The notes beneath the pieces were generated by a model. The model saw only the letters and a program-made list of their open reading frames with translations, ran no database searches and was not told where the DNA came from. This document shows, piece after piece, positions 25,989 to 58,103 of a DNA stretch of 64,000 nucleotides. Every line of letters begins with the position of its first letter. Position 1 is the stretch's first letter. The stretch is from assembly GCA_021613335.1 (NCBI GenBank), contig JAJTWR010000323.1, positions 1 through 64,000 of the forward strand, in the 5' to 3' direction. The position numbers and the translations under genes were made by a program. Source of the stretch: Whitmania pigra (Eukaryota > Annelida > Clitellata > Hirudinida > Haemopidae).

Positions 25989-28358
25989 TTACTTGTCACT
26001 TCTGTTGGCAAAGTAAAAATGGCGTTTTCCCAAAGCGGAAGAATATATCTGGCCTTTAGATTTGAAGAGGGCCTTGTACTTTCTTGGTTGGGATGCTCGA
26101 CAATGATAAAGGACACTGTCGGTCACCATGTAGATATCTCCATCTGTAAAAATAATTGCATCGACCAGCTTCTGTCACATTGGCAATTAAGCTAATATTA
26201 TGAAATGAGTTTGTAAACTGTATTATATTAAACAACTGGATAAATAATTCTCTCCGAAATCTAATAACCTTTGATATCAATGTCGAAAGACTTAATTTTG
26301 AGCTTCCATTTACCGATTACCATGTGTCGTCCCTCCTTCATGTCATATTTTTCAATCTTCGACAGATATTTATTGTCAATTTGTGCCAGAAAGAACAGAC
26401 TTTCTCTTAGGAGCGAGAATTGACTGTCATGAGTATATTACGAACGACAAGGTCCAAAAACTCACCTGTCGTAATTATTAAATCTGATTTGTTTTATCAA
26501 TTTCCTATCCAAGATCTTGAGGGAATCGACGAATTCGTCGACAACGATTCCGAGGGACAATTGAGTTTGATTTGCATAAATAAATACCATCTCAAGGGGC
26601 AACTTGTCGAAGGTACTGATGTTGTGATCTGCAAATTTATGTTAATTCGTTATTTCATTAGCATGAAAATTCACCTTAATAGTTTCATGCAGGTCGTTAC
26701 TACGCATCCCAATGTTGTATTTCTAATCTCAAAGCTAGTCGAGCGTCTCATATCTGCTAGTGTTCTGGGACTCCTGAATCGCCACAACCGTTTGCTTGAA
26801 CATCGATTTGTTTACTGCAAACTTGGGCGGAATTGCTATTTGGTAAGAATTAGTAGGAACTTCGAGGATCGCGAGTGACAACCAGACTTCTTTGTTTTCT
26901 ATCGTATTGTCCGCAGGCACTTTCGATCATGAATAATCTAATTGAACGTCTGGAAGCTTGTTTGTCATTCGGCTTTGAGAGCGCGCAAAAAGTTCATCAG
27001 GGATCCGGACCCTATTCTATTCATGATCAGGGTTTCTTTCAGACAATATATTTTTGGGGGGCGCTACAGGTTTTCGGAAGGGCCTTTTTTGTTACAAAAT
27101 GCCAATGTTAAATAAAAAAATTTGTCAATTCGATAAAAGTATTCTTAATAATAACAAAATTATAAAGACATATTAACAATAGTGATTGACGCCAAAGTTT
27201 TTTCAAGCAAAATACGTTTTGCACAGCTGACATCCCAAAATAAAATATTGATTTTTATATTCGGAGGTCGGTCGGTGGTTTTCTCCCGGGGAAAGAACAC
27301 CTGTTCACCATGTTCCCTGTTCGCGGCTGAGAACGTCAACTACGCACACGCTCCAGGGTTAGGGTTATTAGGGTTATTCCACATGTTTGTCGATGGTTTG
27401 CAGTTCTAAAGATCAGACTGAGATCAGATTCAAAGTCGTCGATAGAAATTTTTGATCCTAGGACCACTAAATTATATTTATTTCTTAAAAAAGTCACCAT
27501 ACAAAACACAATAATATAATTAGTCGACATGAAAGAAACACAGTAAAGTTCTCATAATGATAAAGCAATGATCAAAAATATAAAAAATTTAACTGCCCAG
27601 TTTCACGGCCGAATGTTCGAGGATTTTTCCCAAACCATGAATATGTATGAGGTCGGTGGGAGGCTGGCTAATGAGGTACAACGTGCTGGCAGTCTCTTCT
27701 GGATCGATGACAATCTCCGTCACGTCGTTGTACTGCCTCGTGATTTCCACAAGTTGAGGATGAGGTTTTTCAACGGAAGTTTGGTACAAGATGTGTTTTA
27801 CGTGATCGTATATAACGAGGAAGCGTTCAGTAAGGAATTCTAAAATTAATTGTACGCCTAATATTTACGGTTAAGTTCTTTAATTGATTGGTTCGATAAA
27901 TTGACCACAAAATTGAATTTTGCTCACTCGAATTTGTTACTGGGGGTTTAGGTAAAAGAATGACTGTTTGAATGAGAATTAAATAATAAGTCCTTTTCAT
28001 GTCAACTGCAAGCGATGATATTTAAAAAAATAAATTCGCTTCGTTTGCTTACAGCGCAACGAACCTCATTCTTGTAGAATATCTTAAAGCGCTTGATAAA
28101 AATTTCAATTAATCTAATTCACCAATTTTCAATTAAAAAAACATATTGCGACAATTTAAAAAAGTAGAAAGATAACTTAACATAACAAACATAATGAGAA
28201 AACAGTGTTTTCTCAAAAATAAAAAAAGATTATTTTATTTATTAATAAATAAAGTCTGGCGATATCTTAAATTTTGTTCAGGTTCCCAGAGGGTATTGTC
28301 AAACTTCGTTCAACTTGATAGAAATTGGCTGCTGGAAAACATTTCCAAAAAAGTCCAT
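25989..28358 (-). CDS. Unrecognised spliced protein, 322 residues
   Basis: Eight minus-strand exons: 28358-28305, 28091-28061, 27839-27594, 27457-27344, 26835-26772, 26615-26466, 26423-26269, 26143-25989. The total is 969 nt and all phases close, ending in FYFANRSDK then TAA. I do not recognise the family. The last three exons are the most secure (QLSLGIVVDEFVDSLKILD, SLLRESLFFLAQIDNKYL, DGDIYMVTDSVLYHC). Their alternating beta-like stretches with short turns would suit a beta-propeller or similar repeat fold; that is inference. Exon 3 (VTEIVIDPEETASTLYLISQ) is also convincing. Exon 2 is only 31 nt and the donor of exon 5 (GA/GTCCCA) is weak, so the N-terminal third is tentative. The plus-strand ORFs over 26420-26878 and 27568-27843 are antisense shadows. 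The gene is divergent from CTNNBL1, 384 bp away. Confidence 0.65.
27356..27378. repeat. Interstitial telomere-like tract
   Basis: Three GGGTTA/GGGTTATTA-type motifs in a row on the + strand, that is ATAACCC-type on the minus strand. They lie inside the fourth exon of the unrecognised gene, where they would encode alternating Ile/Leu-Thr. The orientation is opposite to the satellite at the left end. Confidence 0.8.
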
Positions 28359-28742
28359 TTTGATATTAACAAACCGAGGGATGGTCCATGTCCTCCTCCC
28401 TCCTTCCTAATAGCGCCTGATTGAAGTACAGTTCAGATTGCCCAATTTCAGAAGCCATGAATTGGCTTTTAGAGTTGCATAAATGTCTTATTTTCTGAAT
28501 ACCTTCCAAGCGCAAGTAAACTTATGATTTGAAACAAGGATATGTTTGTTCTCCATTCCCGTACACGTTTACAACTGATTTTATTATCTGAATAAAATTT
28601 TAAATTTTTATTTTTAAACTATTTATCTTTTTTAATATTTGTCGTTGTAGGCTATACGAAACTACTTTATATCAAATTCATGACTCGCATCCCAATCTAA
28701 ACATCGTCTCCCAAAATATCTTTGGCACATTTATAAACAAAT
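28359..28742. promoter_or_regulatory. Divergent 5' region of the unrecognised gene and CTNNBL1
   Basis: 384 bp between the proposed start of the minus-strand gene and the CTNNBL1 start. It is AT-rich. If exon 1 of the minus-strand gene is right, both promoters are here. Confidence 0.4.
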
Positions 28743-31700
28743 ATGGACGTATCGGAGCTGCTTGCCTACAAAGTGGGTTTTCATTGTTATAGTTTGAAGT
28801 ATGAGATATTGTGAAAATTAATAAATAAATAAGAATTTATTTAATTGTTATGATTATTACTAATAAATTTGCTATATTTCTATAGTAATGATTAAGAAAT
28901 AATGACTTACAAATAATTTCTAATAGCCCGAGAAGCCTCCTGGGGATTTGACAGCTTCCGATTCTTCTACTGGTGGTTTGAAGAGAAAAAGACGATTGGA
29001 GGATGACAGTTTTAGGAATCAAGAAGTTTCTGTCAAAAAGCAGGCAGTTCATCCTTTTGAACTATTGACCAGAACTTCCACAGTTGCAGACCAAGAATTT
29101 GAGAAAGTCAGTAAAATTTTAGAGGATGACAGAGCTGAAGTAAGCTTGAGCTGTTATTTACCTGTCTCTTAAATATTTCTTTATTGCACACTATTGCTAT
29201 CTTGTGAATCATTGTAACCATCAGAAGCTGGCTACATAAATTATTTGAGTTAAATGAAATGATAGAAATAACAAGTGGAATGAATTTTGAAATAGGTGGA
29301 AGCACTGAATGAGGCTGGGCTGAAGAAACTATTAGTACAATTTGAGAAAAAGTTTCAGAAAAATCAGGAAATGCGAATCAAGTACTCCAATAATCCTGAA
29401 AAGTTTATGGAATCAGAAGTGGAACTGAATGAGGGCATCCAAGAGTTGCAGGCCATTGCCACAATGCCTGACTTATATCCATTTGTCATCGAGTCAGGAT
29501 CAGTGAAGTCCCTTCTCCAGCTCATTGGCCATGAGAACGCAGGTTGGAATCAAATTAGTTATTTTTAGATTCTACGCATTTTTTTTGCTTTTGGGATGAT
29601 TACCTTAAATTTGCTAGTTGCAATATTCAAAAATATTTAATTACCTGTTTTTTTAATTATTATCATTAATCAGGCTAATTATTAAAATTTTAATTAATTA
29701 ACTTTGATAAATAATTGATGTTTATTTATTTAATTTAACTGAACACAGATTAGTTACTAGATTTCCTTAAACTTAGCTTGTGCATTTTAGATATAGCAAT
29801 AGCTGTAGTGGACTTGCTTCAGGAAATGACAGACACAGATACTTTGAATGAAAGTGATGGAGAAGCCGTAGAACTTATAAATGCCCTGGTAAGTTATGAT
29901 ACCAGTTGCTCGTATATATTTGATGCACAACGTGACACAATATAACCAGCCATTGCGAAAATGTTCAAGATCAGCTTGAAATATTATTTACTTTGCTTTG
30001 GAAAGTATTTTGCTAATTAATTTATTTTTTAATGAATTTATTTATCGAACAGCTGGAAGGGCAGATTCTTGCACTTCTTGTTCAGAATCTTGAACGGTTA
30101 GATGAAAGTTCAAAGGAGGAAGCCAATGGAATACACAACTCCCTTGCCATTATAGAAAACATGCTGGAATTAAAGCAAGAAGTGGCTGGAGTTGCAGGTC
30201 AGCAGGGGGTTATCCAATGGCTGATCAAAAAGCTAAAGGTTTGTTATTTTAATAATCTTTTTATTTTAATAATTTATTTCCTGAGATCATGATAATAATT
30301 GATGGTTGTTATGTTAAGGTTTCAGATTTCTGATTTTATATTATAATTTATTCATAACCTTGTGATTATTATATATGATAAATAATAAAGTTATTCTTTT
30401 ACGATACCATAGGTCAAAGCACCGTTTGATGACAACAGGTTGTACTATTCGGAGCTCCTCTCTATTCTAGTACAAAGTCACAAAGGTTGGTGTCACTTAG
30501 TAATGGACATTTTTTTATGATTTGTAAGCTGTTGTGGTTCATCTGTGATTCCCTCTAATGGAATAAATTAGCATTTTGTCCAACTTGAGTTGGCCCAGTA
30601 ATGTTACATGCACGAGTACTGAGTTGACTCAGGGCTTTGCCTTCTACAAGCAAAAAGGAGATCCTTGCGCACGATAATAATCCGGACTGCATCCGGGAGA
30701 CGGTTTTGCGAATGGTCTAGGCACCATGTATAATAATACACTTAATTATTGTCGTTATCATCGTTATTATATTTCAGAAAATTGTGAAATGGTCGGTGAG
30801 CTAGAAGGAATTGATGTTATTTTGTCACAACTTTTTGTGAGTTTATTTTTTCTTACCTATCAGCATTTGGAATGGTGTATATGATGAGCAGTGAAATAGA
30901 TACAGTATCAAGTTGTATTAGTGATGATGATGATAATCATAATAATATGGCATTGGTAATTAGGTTTTCAAGAAGAGAGATCCTTTTTCACCGGAGGAGG
31001 TTGAGTTTATGGAAAACCTCTTTAACACGCTCTGTTCGTGCCTCATGTTACCTAGCAACAGGGGAAGATTCCTGAAAGGTGAAGGACTTCATCTTATGAA
31101 CCTGATGCTCAAGTGAGTGAAAATTTGACTTTATTGTTAAAATTGCCATAATTAATAATCAATGCTATAATTAAGCACTGCTGAGAATACATTAACAATT
31201 ACTTTTAGGGAGAAAAAGAAGGTCTGCAGAACAAGTGCACTGAAGGTCCTCAACTTTGCTATGGGTGGAGAGGAGGGATATGAAAATTGTAACAAGTACG
31301 TGGACATTCTCGGTCTACCAGTAATATTTCCCTTCTTCATGAAGACACCCAATCCACACAAGAAAGCTGGGCCTAACAAGCATGAAATTGAAGGTGGACT
31401 ATCATATACAATCATAACTATCATAACATTATCATAATTTTTATTTTATTACTCTTTATTTTTTTTCAAATTTTGACTTCAAGTTGTGCTTAAATAGACA
31501 AATTAAAATTAAAGATTTTTCTGATTGAAATTGAAAGAACTTTGTCTTTGTAGAGCACGTAGTATCTGTAATTGCTTCGCTGATAAGGAATTGCGACGGA
31601 CAGCAGAGACAGAGATTACTGAACAAGTTCATTGAGAATGATCATGAAAAGGTAGAGAGGCTTATGGAGCTCCATTTTCACTACCTTGAAAAGGTACAAT

Positions 31701-32357
31701 TGGTGGATGACATGATTGAGAAACACAAGAAGGTTTGTGATTCTACTGTTTTTTGCTCTGAATTGTGGTGTATTGTTGAGTGAATTTTCAGGATATTGAG
31801 GCGAACGGAGGAGAATTGAACGAGGAAGATGAGGAGGAGTTTTATTTGAAGAGACTGGAGGCTGGACTGTTCACGCTTCAATTGGTGGATTATATCATGC
31901 TCGAGATATGCATCTCGTGTCAGCCGTCGGTGAGTCATCGACTTGTTTTCTGCATTGATTTTACAGTTTGCTCAGGAAGAAATGGCATAAGAATTCTAGA
32001 TTATGTAGAATTAATATCAGATGTAATATCATTATTAAGAACATTGTTATTTAAAAATGAAATTACTCCCTTTAATTAGGTCAGAGATCGTGTAATCCAC
32101 ATATTAAATGTTAGAAGAGGTACAATGAAGACAGTAAAGAACATCATCCGAGGTTAGCTAGGAAATGATGGTTTTATATCATAATTTATATCATACATGA
32201 TTTAACAAAAGAATTGCATTGTTATGTGATAATAATGACTGGTACAATTTAATCACCATTGTGATTTGCAGAATATGCTGGAAATATTGGGGAAGAAGAC
32301 AAGAGAAATCAAAAAGCATTTCAAGATAGACTCATCATGCTGGTTGACAAGTTCTGA
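28743..32357 (+). CDS. CTNNBL1: Beta-catenin-like protein 1 (spliceosome-associated ARM protein)
   Basis: Thirteen exons: 28743-28772, 28927-29139, 29296-29542, 29791-29888, 30053-30238, 30413-30485, 30778-30836, 30964-31112, 31209-31393, 31554-31732, 31792-31929, 32080-32152, 32272-32357; 571 residues against about 563 in human, with every phase consistent. A short N-terminal segment carries a basic nuclear signal (GGLKRKRRLEDD). Helical armadillo-type repeats follow, with strongly conserved blocks NPEKFMESEVELNEGIQELQ, LCSCLMLPSNRGRFLKGEGL, YVDILGLPVIFPFFMKTPNP, LLNKFIENDHEKVERLMELH, and a final QDRLIMLVDKF. In its family CTNNBL1 associates with the Prp19/CDC5L complex and binds nuclear localisation signals of splicing factors. 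The first coding exon is only ten codons. No damage is seen. Confidence 0.96.
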
Positions 32358-33712
32358 TTGGTTTATCATTGACAAATTTTTTTGAAGTGAAAGTTTATTG
32401 GTTTTCAAAGTATGGAGAACTTGAAATCGAGTTATCTAATTTGTTTTCATTAAATGTGTCTCGACTAAATTAAAATTGTGTGCATCACTTAGTTATCGTA
32501 ATTGTAGCTGTTATTGTGAACAACCTTACCTCAGAAATAAATCAGACCAACTTAAATGACTTATAGAAAATCACAATGAAAGGCCAAAACTTGGTTGGCA
32601 CATGTCATAAGCAAAATTCAGCTTAAACTTTGGAGGTGAGGCCCGGCTAAAACCACTGGCTAAAATCCAGTATCAAAGCTCTTGAGCTTCCTGCAGCTTT
32701 TTTTGAGACGATCTGATTGTTTTATTCATTTGAATTGCTTGCATTTTCAACGAAAATGTCGCCTTAGAAGACTTAGCAATAGCTATTGGCATGGGCTAAT
32801 GGTTGCTATGACTCATTCTCGGTGTGGTTTGACTTTCATGGGTCTGCATAGCCCCGCATGGGTTTTTGTCGCCCCTATGCTTTACCCTTTACCACACATC
32901 GGTAGGTCTATTAATTCGTTCCATATATCCGCCGAAGCAAGCACCCGCCTTCATGTCTATGTAGGCGGGTTTTGTAAGGTGTTCCATTTTATGTCCGCGG
33001 TGCGTGATGTAATTTTTCCGTGACATGCCAGCCCCGTCGATTTATATTTTCCCAATTCCGTGGCTTTTTTCCTCATTTAGCCGACAGGCCATGCAACTTC
33101 GGTGGTTGTATTGTGGACGCTGACATGTAGTTTATTTGTATAGCTTTAGAGTTTTGTCAACATTAATATCATCGACCATATTCATAATTATTATTGTTAT
33201 CATCATTTCAATGATTAATTAACACATTAATGAATCGGTACTAGTACATATTGATGATTTGATGACCCAACATTATTAATTTTTATAATTTTGTCGCCCA
33301 TGCTAGTTTGTGTCCACCTTTAACATTGCCCGTTTGGCACCCGCCTACCAAGTTACGCCACTGGGCCATTCAAAAGGTATTTAGAAGAAAAACGACAAAT
33401 AATACGATTAATTTAAGATGAAACTTTCAAGATAACAAACAACCAATGTTTCCATGGCGTTTCAACCATCTTGCTTAACGAAGTTTTATCATTGCGACGT
33501 TATCTTTTGATATTGTTGTTCTTCAATTAGAAAAGTCCAAAACGTGGTCGACAAAAAGTGAGGTAACTAATAATTGTTGTTTAGTGAAAAACCATTTCAT
33601 TTACTCCTTCGTATGAACTACATGTTCACGTGAAGAAAGTCGTTCATCCGACCTTACATGATCCCACATTTTAAGAATAATAACATTTGTGAGTTTCAAT
33701 TTGGTCGCGCCT
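32358..33712. other. Intergenic with probable transposon remnant
   Basis: Convergent gap between CTNNBL1 and the SUEL gene. From about 32.64 to 33.37 kb the base composition rises in G+C. The right limit reads as a GCCCAGTGGCGTAACTTGG-type terminus on the minus strand (about 33347-33366), a form common at ends of DNA transposons. GC-rich stretches such as gtaggcggg recur inside. The ORF 32682-33023 (+) within it has no recognisable domain. No clean inverted partner or target duplication was found. Confidence 0.35.
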
Positions 33713-43804
<10,092 letters not shown>

Positions 43805-46800
43805 GAAAACGATGACAGAGATCCAAGGAAGGTTTCTAATTAACATATATCATTCCTCCCTAATGAATATTAACGACTATATATTTATTCATGTATTAAC
43901 ATAATTTAGGATAAAAATCTCTCAATAATCTCTCAAAAATCTCTAGAATAGGCATATTATTGATGACTTTTATTGTTTGAATAATGCAAATTAAACATTG
44001 GGTGTTTTATATTTGTTTTCATCATAATTAACTTCTACTCCCTCAAGACGAGATATATTTTATAACTGTTAATAAAATATAATATAATATTTTCAGATTT
44101 TTCATTATATAATATATTACGTTGTCTTAAGCCAATTGACAGACTTTATTGGAAAGAAGTGGAAATTCATTGCTAATTATGCAAAGCAGTTTGTTCTGCA
44201 ACAGGCCTACCAAATAACTGAAATTGTAAATATTAATAAGATGCCTGGTTTGTAATTATTTAGCTCACAAGTTAGCACCACGCAATGTTTCAGTTGCTAG
44301 TTATTACTTAACAATTGTGCCAATGAATGCTTTAAAGGAATGATTATAAGAGCTGAGTATTTTATGTGTGGATCTGGAGTGGGATCATTGAGTGGCATAA
44401 CTTTTCTTATTTTGCCATCCTCGTGGTTTTAGAAAGACACTAAATTATGTTAACTCCTGCGTAATTAAAAAATTAAATAATCGACCTTCGCAAAGGAAAT
44501 AACAATGTGTGAGAAACAATTACTCAGGGATCAGGAAATCTTTCAAGCATTTTAGTTTTAAGCTAATATTATTGGACGTTTTAGACGCCCTAAAATAGAT
44601 CTCACCTTTTTCTAGGGGATTCCAACCATAATTCCATCGCAAATGAAACTACGGTGCAGCCCGGCTGGTAGCAGCGGTAGAAATAGTTCCAGAGGGGGTT
44701 CGTGAACCTAGACGGGGTGCAAAACAAATCTTTGATTCTTGGAGCGTGTTTTAAGCTTCCTCTCTCTTTTCCATCTCTCTTCTTTCGTTAATATCATCTC
44801 TCTTCCTTCTTTCGTTCGCTTTCCTTTTCCGACACTGAAATTTCTCAAGACACTTTCTCCGTGGCGTGATCATCGTCATCGTCATCAACATCATTCGCAT
44901 CGATGACAGTCTTGATGTTTTTAAAGTTTCAATTATTAAGCGCTGCATCATGAAAGGATGGAGACGCAACTCTCCGCATCTTGTGATTGTCAGTCTGCCA
45001 ATATCGACGGAATTAAAGGATTGAGTTGTCGCTAGATTTCTGCATATGTAACTGGATATAGTCTCTATGACTGGATGTCTGTTATGTTTACTGGTTACAC
45101 TTGCTTGAGATTGAGAATATGGTCTTTCAAGAAGAGGGAACGGAATTGAGGAATGAATAGACGCCCTCGTCTCTTTTTGTGACTCCTAGGAACATAGTTA
45201 GGCAGATATTTTAAAAAATTTTTCCTCAACGTCACACCAAACACTCGGGATCATGGGTCATCTTGCCTGTCCTAGCATCGCATGCGAGAGAGTGTGGCCG
45301 GATGAGAGAAAATGGGGAAAAGAAAAGATGGGTTAGAAGAGGAATAAACGGACGACTGGAAGAATGGATGGGCGGTGGATAGCGATGGACGGAGGTCACA
45401 TATGGCAGGGCATTGATATCGGGTGACATGAAGACACAAGTCCAGGAATTTGATTAATCACAAGCACTTGATTAAGTTAATAGTCCAACGTTTGTTCTCC
45501 TGGCAATATGAACCGTCTACGTTTCTTCACTTATTCTCAATCTTTCACTCAGTCTCGCTCTCATTGTCTATTCTTCTACATTTTCAGCCACCATACTTGT
45601 TTTTCAATCTAATGTTTGCTCACTCTTCAAATGCTTGAATCTTCAAATGCAAATTTTCTAATTTCTCCTTCCTTAGCAAGTATCTAAACCATTTTTTAAG
45701 CGATCAAAATATAGATTATCCAATAAAAAAAATAATAAAGGAGAAATGTTTTCGATTCTTTCGTCGAAGCACGTTCAATAAAAATAAACATTCGTATCAA
45801 CATTATTTTAATTTAACAAATACAACAATATTTATAATAATAATTAGAACGACATTCACTAAAAAAAACTAATTTTTTAAATTTTAATTTCAAAGCTTTG
45901 CATTAATGTAACCTTTGCACATTCCTCTATGTCAATCTAGAACAAAAATGTCGGCAAAAGTTATTAGGGAACTACATTTATCGGCGCGGGAATCAACCGC
46001 ATAGACCGGAGTTATTGGAGAACTATTTTGCTAGTCAGATTCCTCCGCCTTCGAGACAAATGTGTTAGCCGGCTCGTTCGCAGTCTTTTTGCTCGCGCGG
46101 TGTTTGTTTATTTATGTAAATGAGCGCTTACACATGCGGACCACGTGAATCGAAGACGACCAATCAGACGTTGGGTACAAGTCGTCGTCACGTGGCTCGG
46201 CGCTACAAAAATTGTCAGAAATACTTGTTCAGCTTTCAGAACATATTTTATGACAATAAACGAAAATAAGAGTTTTGTCGAAGTTCCTACTGGGATTGTT
46301 ACTGGGTAATAGTTTCACACAAAACTTATCTTAGGTATAGGTACCTAATCAGTCATCGTGATTAACATTTTTCAATAATAATCAGCATTATTAGTTCATG
46401 TAAATCCAACTTGATGTAATTTATTGAAAATAAAATGTAATATTTATTTTCTTCTACGATTATTACCTGTAAGTATGGGTGGACTGGCTCAGAAAAGTAC
46501 ATAAAAAAAATATATATCGAAAGTAATTTACCTAGCGCCAAATATTTTCTTCTCGCGATGAAGGAAGAAAATTGTGACCCATTGATCAAATTTCAAACAC
46601 AAACGGAATTCTAAACAGTTCGCATGTGGACGCCGATGGCACGTGACGTCTTCACGACATCATCATCATCATCACCATCATGATCATGAACACCTTTTTC
46701 CAGTCATCGGGATTATAAGTTGTTATCATGACTTTGTTTACTTCGTCTTCGCCGCCGACACTTCCCATGAAACTACTTTTTATTGAATGAAAATCGTACT

Positions 46801-47810
46801 ACTTTCTAAAGCACTCTTCATGAGTTTGACAAAAAACAGATCGCATTCAAAGTGATCAATTTCTTAGAAATTAAGATAAATTCAAAGCGACTGCAAACGT
46901 GAAAAATACAATCTAATCTGAATAATAATAGCGATATTAATAAATCATATATATGTATATAAAGTATAATGTTATATAAATGTTCAAGTCCGAACATTAA
47001 TGAAAGGTAAATAACATGCATAACTTATTAAAAATAATATATTTAAATATTATATACAAATTTTCTTGTTAGCAAGATTGATAAAAGTCAAAAATTAAAA
47101 AAAAAAAATTAAGAAAATTGTACATCGCGTGAGAATTAATTCAAGCGAACCGACAAAATAATTAGACATGGATGGTTCGTGAGTATTAACAACGTTCATT
47201 CATTAAAATTGTGCACTCGGTATGACATTAGGAAACATACCAAGATTTGAATAATTAGAAATTTTAATGGATTACGAGATAAGGTCAAACCAGTGTTAAA
47301 CATTGTATTGCTGGCCATTCCAATTCCAATTCCTCCAACAAAGGGTCTAATAACAAGATCAATAATTACATAATTGTAATGAGAATTGTTAGCAGCAATT
47401 TAGACAAGTTGCACAGATCTGGCATTCATCGCAATCTTTAACCCCAACAGCACTCACTAATAACATCACCATCACCTTCGACTGTTGTTGCCATAACGTA
47501 ATCATAATCATTACCATCTACGTCGTCGTCATCATCGGCTCCTGATTTCTCCGTAATTTAAATAACTATTCAAAAGCTAAAAACTAAAACTAGTTGAATG
47601 ACATTAATTTCCTGAAATGTCTACAATTAGTCATTAAACATGTGCAAGGTAAACCGGTTATTAATAATATTAATATTAATAATGATAGTTGCCTAGCGTT
47701 TTTGTGTATGATAACCGATATGTGCCCGACATCAGCTTGTTCGTGAAGACAATGGAAATCATTATTACTTAACAACTCTTCTTCCATTCCTTAAAAGTCA
47801 TTGAAGAACA
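43805..47810. other. 4-kb intergenic region with a small G+C-richer island
   Basis: Between the start of the SUEL gene and the end of the PKA gene, both on the minus strand. I found no convincing exon; ORFs such as 44751-44969 (-) are simple-sequence. At about 45980-46250 the sequence is more G+C- and CpG-rich, with two CACGTG E-boxes (46142-46147, 46189-46194) and a CCAAT box (46160-46164). This could be a distal promoter or enhancer for the SUEL gene. Confidence 0.4.
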
Positions 47811-56485
<8,675 letters not shown>

Positions 56486-58103
56486 GGCTGAATATCTGTT
56501 AAATAAATGCAAGATAATAATGGTGATGATATCAAATGATGAAATTTCTGATGATGATGATAAAGATGTTTAGCTGTGAACTTATTTTTTGTAATATTAA
56601 TCATAATTCTGTCTACAAAGCTTTGTAAAATCCAGAAATAGAGTTTTTTGACTTAAAAGAAACACTCTTTCAAGAAAGATCAAGACAAATACTAGAATAA
56701 ATCAATTATTTCTATCAACATGAGGTAGAGATCATTGTGGAAATATTGTCTTTAAAATTTAGATCTATTGGAAATGTTTTCCGTAACATTTGTAAAGGTG
56801 GCCATCAAGAAGAGATAGTTGGGCAAATAAAAGTGCACACAGGGGTGAGGAATAGCGATGATACTGGAATGATGAACACCTCTTGTGTCATCCAAGTAGT
56901 TTGTTCCAGACACAGAGTGCATTTGAGAGCCATTCAATTAGCTGGGACATTTATGGTGGCGCTTAATGGTAAGAATTATGTCGTTCACGATTATATCAGT
57001 ACTTATGACGACGACGACGATGATGACGGCTAATGAAGCATTCTTATTTAGTTATTAATTATTTATTTTCCTTTGATTATTTATTGCAAACTTATTCGCA
57101 ATAAATTTAAATTCTGTAAAGTATAGATTATTGTTCTAAACTCACCAAATGCGGTCCAAATAGATTTATTTCATGCGATTATGTAGCAACAACCACAACT
57201 TCCAAATAGCGAAAATAACAATCACAATTCTTAAAATTTGAAATGTCTAAATAACATTAAATGTTTTAACTATCCAAAAGCGTTTTTGAGGCAAGCGAGG
57301 AGGTTCTGAGCGACGAGGAAAGAGGTACAATATTTGAGCACTACCACGTCAAGAAAGTAAAGAGAGATGATGAAGATGGGGAGAAGAGTAGGAGAGAAAG
57401 AGCTTGTAATTAGTAAGTTGTCTGCTAACGCAACACGTGAATGCACAGAGAACGGACCAGGTGTTGGCCTAGGTAAGGAGTTGGTGGTGGTGATGATGAT
57501 GATGATGATTATCATCAGCGCCGACGAAAACGCTCGCCCTGCAATCGTTCCGAACGATTGTTTAGAAATATTTCACCAAAATCAGTAACTGTCATTATTT
57601 AACTGTTTTTCCGTTTTTTCATGAGCTTATTTCGCCGCATCCTCGTAGACTTATCTCAAGGTCGTAAAAGTCAGTAGTCTCCCGCGCAAGGGAGAAGAAA
57701 TTTATTGCCCCGCAGAGTAATTTTTTTAGAGAAGCTGCGGTAAAAAAATTAGTCATTAAAATATCTTCGACATCGTTGCAGTCTTGTAAAAAAAAGCCAT
57801 CGCTATTAGTCGGTGGTGAAATTGTTTCAATCGAAAAAGTGTTGTCACTTTGGTTGCCATGGCGACCACTCGGGAAAATTACGTTCCTCGATCGTTCAAC
57901 TATGATTTCTCGCGAGTAATATTCTCATACTTTTATGATGAAGTAGGCGGCGAGGGTTCACTGCGATGACTTCAAACATTTCAACATTCGGACATTCCAG
58001 TCAGGAACAGAGGGTAGGGGAATTCCAAGGTCACAGCCATCAACTAATTCCATCGCAATGGAGCAGCGAGCACTTTCATCGAAGCATCAACCTCACACTA
58101 GTC
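56486..58103. other. Intergenic 5' of the PKA first exon
   Basis: The sequence just above the start (56486-56501) looks like a spliced leader exon (acceptor TTTAACAG then ATATTCAGCC before ATG), so a 5'UTR exon and promoter should lie farther up. A G+C-richer stretch at about 57600-57960 is a possible promoter. The minus-strand ORF 57270-57515 ends with protein-like sequence (LVAQNLLACLKNAFG) but has no partner exons. Confidence 0.4.

Noticed and set aside
26420..26878. 152-residue + strand ORF
   Set aside because: It is antisense to well-supported minus-strand exons whose splice sites and phases fit; likewise the + ORF 27568-27843.
26960..27030. Minus-strand stretch beginning MNRIGSGSLMNFLRALKAE as an exon
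   Set aside because: No usable donor follows before the stop, and the exon chain closes in phase without it.
32682..33023. 113-residue + strand ORF
   Set aside because: No domain and no splice context; it lies within probable transposon-derived sequence.
57270..57515. Minus-strand ORF ending LVAQNLLACLKNAFG as a gene
   Set aside because: Looks partly protein-like but has no partner exons, no start and a simple-repeat N-terminal part.
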